From: an uncultured Gammaproteobacteria bacterium
Lineage (GTDB): Bacteria; Pseudomonadota; Gammaproteobacteria; Pseudomonadales; DT-91
NCBI GenBank assembly: GCA_929200485.1
Contig: CAKMZU010000165.1
Coordinates: 2,758 to 7,939 of the forward strand
Reading direction: 5' to 3'
Length of the DNA stretch: 5,182 nt
The notes beneath the pieces were generated by a model. The model was given only the letters and a program-made list of their open reading frames with translations. It ran no database searches and was not told where the DNA came from. This document shows, one piece after another, positions 1 through 5,182 of this stretch (position 1 is the first letter of the stretch; every line of letters starts with the position of its first letter). A program made the position numbers and the translations under genes.

Positions 1-2550
1 CCTTCTCTTAATGACACTATCATTAAACGCACAGCAAAGCTCGATGAGCAATTAGCTGAAAAATACCAATTACCCATTTATATCGCAGAACAATTCAAGG
101 CCCTCTGGGCAAAAGAAATCACCTCACTAAACCACTCTCTCGATGCGTTAGAACTAAAAATTAAGCAAATCAATCAAGAAGCAATCGACGCAGAAGACGC
201 CCAGCAAAAACGCCATGAAGAATATCTTCAATTGGGCGGCAGTAAAATCGACTCGCTCAAAAAAGAACTATCCAATGTTCAGCTAAAACTAAATGACACC
301 ATTCGAGAAGCCTCTGACTATCAAAAACTTTGCCAAACACTGACATTAAATGCGGCATTGGATGAAAGTGTATTTAATGACAATCAGCGTACTATTAAGG
401 AAAGGCTGCAGGCCATTGAAGCCACCACACTCAAAAGCCAGGATGCCTTCGCCGAGGCAAGCGGCCGCTTCAGTGATAAACAGCAAACCATCAATGCCTT
501 AAATGCGGATATAAAAGCGCTCGAAAAACGCCCAGATTCGAATATCCCATTAAAATTTCAGCAGCTACGCGATGAGATTCAAAGCACACTCAATATAAAA
601 GCCGATCATTTGTTATTTATCGGCGAGTTGATTGATGTCAAAGACGGCGAATATCCATGGCAAGGGGCAATTGAACGTGCATTGGGTGGATTGCGAACCA
701 CACTTCTTGTGGATGACAAGAATTACCGACTCATTACCCGCTGGCTCAATGCGCGCCATACTGGACTTCATGTGCGCGTGCAAGTGGTCAAAATACAAGC
801 GAGCCAATCTGCAAAATTTTTAGACAAGGGCTTTTTGCGTAAACTCAGCTGGCGTGAACATCCTTGGCGTGACTGGCTAAAACATCACCTTGCAAGTTTT
901 GATTTAACCTGTGTTTCAGGCTCTGATCAATTGGATGACACGCCCTACTCCATGACCCAAGAAGGTTTAATTCATAAAGCCTTTGGACGCTTTGAGAAAA
1001 AAGATTTATCCAAAGTTGATGATAGACGCCAATGGCAACTGGGTTTCTCGAACCAATCACGACTGGATTTATTAAGGCATGATGTCAAAACACTCAAAAG
1101 CGAATTGGATGCACTACAAAAACAGGTCAGCGAAGCAAGAGCAGCCTGGAATCAACTTTCTACGCATGCCAAGCAATACGAACAACTCAAACGCTTCCGT
1201 TTCGAAGCCATCAATGCCCCCTATTGGCAGCAACAGCACAAAACGGTTCAAGCGGATATTAACGCGTTGGAGTCCTCATCGGGTGACCTGAAAAAAGCAC
1301 TCACACGTTACGACGAAGCAAAAGCGCAACTTAAGGCCATTCAAAACCAAAAAGGGGAATTGCTTTCAGAACAAGGTGGTTTGAATACCGAGCTAAAACG
1401 CTCAAAAGAATCTTTCACACATTGTGAACAACAAGCTGCCGAAGGCGTTGATGATGCGATAAAAGATCGATTGGCAGCACGTATTGGCGCACTGACACTC
1501 AAAGATACCGACAAACAACACCTACTTGAAAAAGCCCTTGATCACGAGATTGATCAAACCCGACAGGTAAAATCCACTGCAGAAAACAAAGCCACTGGCG
1601 TGATCTCTTATTTTAGAGGCAATGATAAATGGCTGCCGATCGCAGCGGACTGGCCGAGTGGCCTAGCTGCCATGGACGATGCACTGAAACACTATGAGCA
1701 ACTCGAACAAGAAGGCCTGCCCAACCTTATCGAGCAATTTAAAGAGCGGCTCAATAAACATGCAACCCAATCTATCGCGCGTATTCAATCAAAACTTGAG
1801 TCAGAGCGAGAGGATATTAACGAGCGCATCGAGACAATCAACAAGGTGCTCAAACGCACCGAATTTAAAGCAGGCAGCCATTTACGTCTAGGTTCCAAGC
1901 GAGAAACTTACATTCACGTACAAGCCTTTGAGAAAAAACTCAAGGAGTGCCTGGGGCAATCAACAAGTAGAGATCACGAAACGCGCTTTCATTTATTGGC
2001 GGAACTTGTCAGTATTTTAGATAAAGCAACAACTAGTACAACAGCAAATACGTTAGAGAGTTTACGCCTGCTTGATCCACGTTATCAGATGGCATTTTAT
2101 GCTGAAGAAGTCGATTCAGCTACAGGTAACATAAGAGATGTACTTGAATCATCCAGCGGCAAGTCTGGCGGTGAGAAAGAATCCTTTGCAGGCACCATTG
2201 TTGCAGCAAGCCTTGCGTATGTATTAACCCCAGATGGATTGGACAAACCCGTTTACAGCACCGTCTTTTTAGATGAAGCCTTTTCCAATACCGCAGAGGC
2301 AGTGAGTCGGCGCGTCTTGCGGGTATTTAAAGAGCTACATATTCATGTTAATTTAATTACTCCCTACAAAAATCTTAACCTTGCGCGTGAATCAGCACGC
2401 TCACTATTGATAGCGGAGCGTGATGCAGACAAGCACGAAAGCCATCTAATAGAAATCACTTGGGAAGAAATTGATAAACAAATGCAACAACGCGCAGAAG
2501 ATGCCATCAAAAACTCTATAGAATTGTTAGAGATTGATAACCATGAGTGA
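1..2550 (+). CDS. jetC: JetC, SMC/MukB-like ATPase of a Wadjet anti-plasmid system (5' end outside window)
   Basis: This is the motor subunit of a Wadjet SMC complex, which with JetA and JetB extrudes DNA loops and presents small circular DNA to JetD for cleavage. The frame is open from base 1, so 849 C-terminal residues are visible; an internal TTG at 232 is not a credible start. Family members are usually about 1,100-1,200 residues, so roughly 250-350 residues including Walker A are missing. Numbering visible residues from base 1: heptad-rich coiled coil to about 195; a hinge-like globular region at about 200-300 (FIGELIDV, then GAIERALGG); a conserved segment at about 318-352 (TQEGLIH, EKKD, DDRRQWQLG); a second long coiled coil at about 355-610; then the ATPase head with the ABC signature KSGGEKESF (721-729), Walker B VFLDEAF (755-761, D758/E759) and LITP (785-788). 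The hinge and EKKD segments resemble the COG4913 proteins of type I Wadjet, but subtype is inferred from memory. The stop overlaps the jetD start, indicating co-transcription and coupled translation. Confidence 0.93.
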   Translation, partial: PSLNDTIIKRTAKLDEQLAEKYQLPIYIAEQFKALWAKEITSLNHSLDALELKIKQINQEAIDAEDAQQKRHEEYLQLGGSKIDSLKKELSNVQLKLNDTIREASDYQKLCQTLTLNAALDESVFNDNQRTIKERLQAIEATTLKSQDAFAEASGRFSDKQQTINALNADIKALEKRPDSNIPLKFQQLRDEIQSTLNIKADHLLFIGELIDVKDGEYPWQGAIERALGGLRTTLLVDDKNYRLITRWLNARHTGLHVRVQVVKIQASQSAKFLDKGFLRKLSWREHPWRDWLKHHLASFDLTCVSGSDQLDDTPYSMTQEGLIHKAFGRFEKKDLSKVDDRRQWQLGFSNQSRLDLLRHDVKTLKSELDALQKQVSEARAAWNQLSTHAKQYEQLKRFRFEAINAPYWQQQHKTVQADINALESSSGDLKKALTRYDEAKAQLKAIQNQKGELLSEQGGLNTELKRSKESFTHCEQQAAEGVDDAIKDRLAARIGALTLKDTDKQHLLEKALDHEIDQTRQVKSTAENKATGVISYFRGNDKWLPIAADWPSGLAAMDDALKHYEQLEQEGLPNLIEQFKERLNKHATQSIARIQSKLESEREDINERIETINKVLKRTEFKAGSHLRLGSKRETYIHVQAFEKKLKECLGQSTSRDHETRFHLLAELVSILDKATTSTTANTLESLRLLDPRYQMAFYAEEVDSATGNIRDVLESSSGKSGGEKESFAGTIVAASLAYVLTPDGLDKPVYSTVFLDEAFSNTAEAVSRRVLRVFKELHIHVNLITPYKNLNLARESARSLLIAERDADKHESHLIEITWEEIDKQMQQRAEDAIKNSIELLEIDNHE

Positions 2551-3733
2551 CTGGGGCATATTACCCGATCAAGCCCTCAACAAACTAAGACTGAGTTTTT
2601 GGGCGAATCGACCCGCATTCAAAGCGCTTCTAAAAGGTGAGCGCTCCTTCCCTCTCACCCTGAACCTAAAACCGCCAACGGGTAAACAAGCAAGAGATAA
2701 CATCGCCTATTTACAACAATTTATTCGCGCATGGGAAATATTCAAAGAACCCAAAAGCGTTTTATATGAAACTCGTGAATTTAAAGAGCTGTCCACTCAG
2801 CGTCTGCCGGTTAAACTGCAAATAGATGATATGCAAAGCCTTGCCGCTTGTCTGGGTGAGCCAGAAATTCAGGAACTTAGCCATTTGCATCAAAGAATGG
2901 CAAATCTTCTTGCTGAACCATTTGTGCCCGATGACAAAAAAGAGCCGCTGTTTAATTGTCTCGTATATTATCTTGATGCACTTCAAAGTATGACTGAAAA
3001 CGAACTTAACAACCTTTGCCAGCTTATTCCACAACTCACACAAGGCATGGGCAAAGGCCAATACTTGAGAGCATTGCCTGTTAAGCACGTGGACACAAAA
3101 TTTATTGAAAACAACCTTTCGCTTATTGAAGCTATCTTAAACGTATTAAAAAATAACCTTGCCTCCCCGCTGATGAAGTGGCTCGACTGCAAAAGCAACC
3201 CGAAAGGGTGGTTATGGATTCGCCCTCTTTGCACAGAGTCACAAGAAAAGCTGGCTGGCTTATCATTACTACAAATGGATAGCCAAACCTTAATTGACCA
3301 CCCACTGCCTGCGAAACATATTCTTGTCGTCGAAAATGTGCAATCAGGACTTGGCTTGCCAGAGCTACCCGGTACTATTGCCGTGTTTGGCGGCGGCAAA
3401 AATGTCAGCTGGCTGAATCAAAAGCAGGTTGCCTATTTTGGCGATATCGATTCAGAAGGCCTTGCAATATTAGCCGATGCTCGCGCCAAACATTCAGCCA
3501 TTAGTCCTTTAATGATGAATAAGGCAACACTCAATGCTTATGCAGAGCGCATGGTTACAGCTAAAGCCTACAACAAACGACCACCTGTAAATTTATCTAA
3601 CAATGAGCAAGCACTTTTTGGACTTCTCGAGCAAGGCATCAACGGTAAAAACCGGCTAGAGCAAGAGCGCTTACCGCAAGATTTTATTAAAACACAATTA
3701 CTCGACTGGATTAACGGTAAGATTAAAAACTAA
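2543..3733 (+). CDS. jetD: JetD, Toprim (DUF2220) nuclease subunit of Wadjet, with N-terminal DUF3322
   Basis: JetD is the effector of Wadjet (equivalent to MksG): a topoisomerase VI A/Spo11-like Toprim protein that cleaves DNA caught by the JetABC motor. The 396 residues match the usual family length. The N-terminus has the DUF3322 pattern (W4, then FWANRPAFKALL, FPLTLNLKPPT near 36-46, and a W at 64). The C-terminus is DUF2220: VVEN with the Toprim glutamate E264, LPELPGTIAVFGGG, then GDIDSEG with D301 and D303, and the terminal signature RLEQERLP (371-378). All metal-binding acids are therefore present and the protein looks intact. The ATG at 2543 was chosen over the TTG at 2534 because it gives the ATGAGTGA overlap (8 bases) with the jetC stop and begins next to the conserved W. 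Only a weak purine stretch (TTAGAG, about 2527-2532) precedes it, so translation is probably coupled to jetC. The position after the DxD is S-E-G, where I recall T-H-G as commoner. Confidence 0.95.
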   Translation: MSDWGILPDQALNKLRLSFWANRPAFKALLKGERSFPLTLNLKPPTGKQARDNIAYLQQFIRAWEIFKEPKSVLYETREFKELSTQRLPVKLQIDDMQSLAACLGEPEIQELSHLHQRMANLLAEPFVPDDKKEPLFNCLVYYLDALQSMTENELNNLCQLIPQLTQGMGKGQYLRALPVKHVDTKFIENNLSLIEAILNVLKNNLASPLMKWLDCKSNPKGWLWIRPLCTESQEKLAGLSLLQMDSQTLIDHPLPAKHILVVENVQSGLGLPELPGTIAVFGGGKNVSWLNQKQVAYFGDIDSEGLAILADARAKHSAISPLMMNKATLNAYAERMVTAKAYNKRPPVNLSNNEQALFGLLEQGINGKNRLEQERLPQDFIKTQLLDWINGKIKN

Positions 3734-3742
3734 AATGGATCT

Positions 3743-3772
3743 TTTACTCAAATGATATAAAGTGTATATGCT
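3743..3772 (+). promoter_or_regulatory. Weak sigma70-like promoter candidate for the J-domain-like gene
   Basis: In the 81-base gap between jetD and the next gene, TTTACT (3743-3748) and TATGCT (3767-3772) are separated by 18 bases; each matches the consensus at 4 of 6 positions. A start of transcription near 3779 would give a leader of about 35 bases. A perfect TTGACA at 3775-3780 has no acceptable -10 at 16-18 bases. The gap, and the lack of translational overlap, make a separate promoter plausible, but read-through from the jet operon is equally possible. Confidence 0.27.
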
Positions 3773-3814
3773 AATTGACACTGCCATTTTTTAACCTTAC
3801 CCAAAGTATTTTTT

Positions 3815-4993
3815 ATGACCATCATTTTATCAACAACCAATACTCAGCCAAAAAATCAAAAACAATCAAAAAAAAAATCCAAAGCCCAAACAAAGCAACA
3901 AGCCCTGTTTGACAAGCTATGGCAGCGCATTGAACGAAAAAAAAAACAAAATCAAAAGCTTCGAACAGAACTCGATGCATTAAGTCTGGTTTATAAGCAA
4001 AGGCTCATGCCTCTGGAAATAGCGGCCAAAACGCCTGTTTTCTTATTACTTGAAAAGCTGATTGACTTTTATTCCCGCAAAAGCATGACGAAATGGCAGA
4101 GAGTCGAGCTTACTGAATGGATAAGCGAATCGATGGAGATAGCTTTTGCATTGGATTCAGAAAAAACCGAGGCGTTAAAAGAGCAATGGTTAATACAAAT
4201 TGCAGACTTTCACGAGATTGATAGAGATGAAATGAAAGAAACGATCAAAGCAGCAGAAGCTGATCCAGAGGCTTTTTTTGAAGGCAAAATGAACGATGAG
4301 TTCGGTCAAAAACCAGAGGATTTCGAATCGCCTGACTCAGCAGATGATAATACAGAAAATTCCACTTACGACATGTTTGGCGATGCTTTCGATGATGAGC
4401 AGACCGATCAAGACGACGATGACCCATTTAAGGCATTCAGAGAAGCCTTTGAAGAATTCAAAGCTGAAATGGAGTCAAGACAAGCACCCGAACCACTCAA
4501 AATGGATGAAAAATGGCTAAAATCCGTTTTTCGAAAAACCGCCAATGCACTCCACCCGGATAAAGAACAGGATATTGAAAAACGTGAAGAGAAAGAAGCC
4601 TTGATGACTGAGCTACTTCGCGCACGCGACGAAAACGATGTACTGGGACTAATCAATCTTTACCATGCTCACGTTAGTGAAGATGCACTAGAAATCAATG
4701 AGAAAAGTCTTGATGCGCTCTGCGCACAATTGCAAAATCAGCTGGACCGCCTCCGTTATGAAAAAGAAGATTTAATTTCCGGTGTAGAAAACCCTATACA
4801 CGAAATGGTCTATACCAACCTATACGGCCAATCAAAACAACAGCAAGAAAAAATCATCAACGACTATTCAAACGAATTATCGCAAGACAAACAAGATCAA
4901 ATAAACTTAATAGCCTCACTCAAAAATCTGAAAGTGCTAAAAGTCCACCTTGAAGATCGCTACGATTCAAAACGGTATTCTCCATTTTTATGA
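3815..4993 (+). CDS. J-domain-like (HPD-containing) highly charged protein, function unknown
   Basis: The 392 residues form a soluble, mostly helical protein with no signal peptide or membrane segment. Regions: Lys/Gln-rich tail (1-30); coiled-coil-prone segment (about 30-60); a helical region (60-150); a very acidic linker (about 155-205, with a DDDD run); a J-like core at about 230-285, where a WLKSVFRKTANAL helix leads to HPDK (H247, P248, D249) followed by a long charged helix; and a helical C-terminal region with a coiled coil at about 295-360. The HPD tripeptide between two helices is the DnaK-stimulating signature of J proteins. The usual helix I (Y-x-x-L-G-V) is not recognisable, so this is a divergent or partial J domain. 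The ATG at 3815 is the only usable start: the in-frame stop TGA at 3776 precedes it with no alternative start between. It has no clear Shine-Dalgarno, only an AT-rich leader with TTTTTT directly before the ATG. A DnaK co-chaperone role is inference, as is any link with the upstream Wadjet genes. Confidence 0.85.
   Translation: MTIILSTTNTQPKNQKQSKKKSKAQTKQQALFDKLWQRIERKKKQNQKLRTELDALSLVYKQRLMPLEIAAKTPVFLLLEKLIDFYSRKSMTKWQRVELTEWISESMEIAFALDSEKTEALKEQWLIQIADFHEIDRDEMKETIKAAEADPEAFFEGKMNDEFGQKPEDFESPDSADDNTENSTYDMFGDAFDDEQTDQDDDDPFKAFREAFEEFKAEMESRQAPEPLKMDEKWLKSVFRKTANALHPDKEQDIEKREEKEALMTELLRARDENDVLGLINLYHAHVSEDALEINEKSLDALCAQLQNQLDRLRYEKEDLISGVENPIHEMVYTNLYGQSKQQQEKIINDYSNELSQDKQDQINLIASLKNLKVLKVHLEDRYDSKRYSPFL
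3868..3877 (+). repeat. A10 homopolymer within the J-domain-like gene (first of two)
   Basis: Ten consecutive A bases encode lysines 19-21 (TCA AAA AAA AAA TCC). Runs of this length are known substrates for replication or transcription slippage; a one-base change here would truncate the protein after a few tens of residues. Confidence 0.9.
3937..3946 (+). repeat. A10 homopolymer within the J-domain-like gene (second of two)
   Basis: A second ten-A run, 59 bases after the first ends, encodes lysines 42-44 (CGA AAA AAA AAA CAA). Both tracts sit in the same frame phase, with the first A as the third base of the preceding codon. Confidence 0.9.
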
Positions 4994-5076
4994 TTATGGC
5001 AAGCAGGAATGCACGGATGTTGGTTACAGCCCTCAAAAACTAGGTAGACTATAGACAGACTTGTTAAATTATAGCC

Positions 5077-5137
5077 GTTTAACCGAAAGCACAAAGGGAG
5101 GAGCGCAGCGACGATCCTTTGGTGCGCCTTGTTGAAC
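5077..5137 (-). other. Integron attC-like recombination site, oriented on the - strand
   Basis: Read on the - strand, GTTCAAC (5137-5131) fits the R'' box RYYYAAC and GTTAAAC (5083-5077) fits the R' box GTTRRRY; the two pair over 7 bases with one G-T. Inside are two unpaired 5-base spacers (5126-5130 and 5084-5088), then a 9-base stem (5116-5125 with 5089-5097) interrupted by one unpaired base at 5121, then an 18-base terminal loop (5098-5115). This is the expected order for attC: R box, unpaired spacer, L box with an extrahelical base, variable loop. The unpaired base is C in the - strand left arm (G on the opposite, folded strand), as in canonical attC, and this sets the orientation. Exchange would fall between 5083 and 5082. 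Total length (61 bases) is within the normal range. The cassette belonging to it would lie to the right, beyond the window. A covariance-model check was not possible here. Confidence 0.55.
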
Positions 5138-5140
5138 GAA

Positions 5141-5163
5141 GCCGCTACGCGGCAAAACTTGCC
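5141..5163. repeat. Two overlapping, mutually exclusive small hairpins
   Basis: GCCGC-TAC-GCGGC (5141-5153) and GGCAA-AAC-TTGCC (5151-5163) are each perfect 5-base stems with 3-base loops, and share GGC at 5151-5153, so only one can form at a time. Neither is followed by a T-run on either strand, so they do not look like intrinsic terminators. Confidence 0.5.
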
Positions 5164-5182
5164 ATAAATCTGATTAAAAAGT

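Larger units (their letters stand above)
4994..5167. repeat. 174-base segment bounded by a perfect 10-base inverted repeat
   Basis: TTATGGCAAG at 4994-5003, starting directly after the TGA of the J-domain-like gene, is exactly matched in reverse complement by CTTGCCATAA at 5158-5167. The chance of a perfect 10-base pair in a stretch this short is low (rough estimate about 2%). The enclosed sequence has no convincing gene and contains the attC-like fold. This could be a small non-autonomous element (MITE-like) with terminal inverted repeats, but I see no clear target-site duplication directly abutting both ends, so mobility is not shown. Confidence 0.4.

Noticed and set aside
232..2550. jetC starting at the TTG codon at 232 as a complete 772-residue protein
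   Set aside because: The same frame is open without a stop back to base 1, with continuous coiled-coil sequence, and the ATPase needs an N-terminal Walker A that lies outside the window.
2762..3399. Minus-strand open frames within jetD (2762-3088 and 2983-3399)
   Set aside because: They are fully inside the well-supported jetD reading frame, have cysteine/serine-rich translations typical of antisense shadows, and show no domain.
2534..3733. jetD starting at TTG 2534
   Set aside because: The ATG at 2543 gives the normal short overlap with jetC and starts right at the conserved N-terminal region; the TTG adds only three residues and has no better ribosome binding site.
3775..3780. Perfect TTGACA as the -35 box of the J-domain-like gene
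   Set aside because: The sequence 16-18 bases downstream (around TACCCA) does not resemble a -10, and the nearest TATTTT is 26 bases away.
3761..3792. Intrinsic terminator after jetD (AGTGT / ACACT stem followed by TTTTTT at 3787-3792)
   Set aside because: The stem is only 5 base pairs, AT-rich, with a 12-base loop and four bases before the T-run; the wider AAAATGG/CCATTTT pairing (3732-3738 / 3784-3790) has a 45-base gap. Too weak to call.
5068..5073. TATAAT on the - strand as a promoter -10 inside the intergenic region
   Set aside because: No -35-like hexamer at 16-18 bases and no TG extension; it would point into the end of the J-domain-like gene in antisense.
4960..5181. Minus-strand open frame entering from the right end and stopping at 4960-4962
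   Set aside because: It has no ATG in the window, reads through the attC-like fold and overlaps the 3' end of the J-domain-like gene. Such frames often arise by chance across GC-rich palindromes, though a cassette gene beyond the window could end here.

Overview
The window carries the 3' part of a Wadjet-type (JetABCD, MksBEFG-like) DNA-restriction operon, followed by a separate gene for an unusual J-domain-like protein. It ends in a short intergenic stretch full of inverted repeats, one of which has the geometry of an integron attC site. Base composition is AT-rich to moderate (about 40-45% GC by eye), and all three genes lie on the + strand. The protein flavour and the attC-like site fit a gammaproteobacterium, but nothing here fixes genus or species.

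Layout. Positions 1-2550 are the C-terminal 849 codons of JetC, an SMC/MukB-like ATPase. The reading frame is open at base 1, so the N-terminus with Walker A lies to the left, where jetA and jetB would also be expected. Positions 2543-3733 are jetD, which overlaps the end of jetC by 8 bases; it encodes a DUF3322 plus DUF2220/Toprim nuclease with all expected acidic residues. An 81-base gap (3734-3814) holds a weak promoter candidate. Positions 3815-4993 encode a 392-residue, highly charged protein with an internal HPD motif, two A10 tracts near its 5' end and an acidic linker. From 4994 to 5182 no convincing gene is seen. This stretch has a 10-base inverted repeat pair (4994-5003 / 5158-5167), an attC-like fold (5077-5137) and two overlapping small hairpins (5141-5163).

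How the genes work together. In Wadjet, the SMC motor (JetC with kleisin JetA and JetB) extrudes loops on small circular DNA such as plasmids, and JetD cuts the trapped DNA. The overlapping jetC-jetD pair here fits that arrangement. Whether the J-domain-like protein is a Wadjet accessory factor or an unrelated neighbour cannot be decided from one window. The attC-like site suggests that the defence genes sit beside an integron cassette array or a stray attC.
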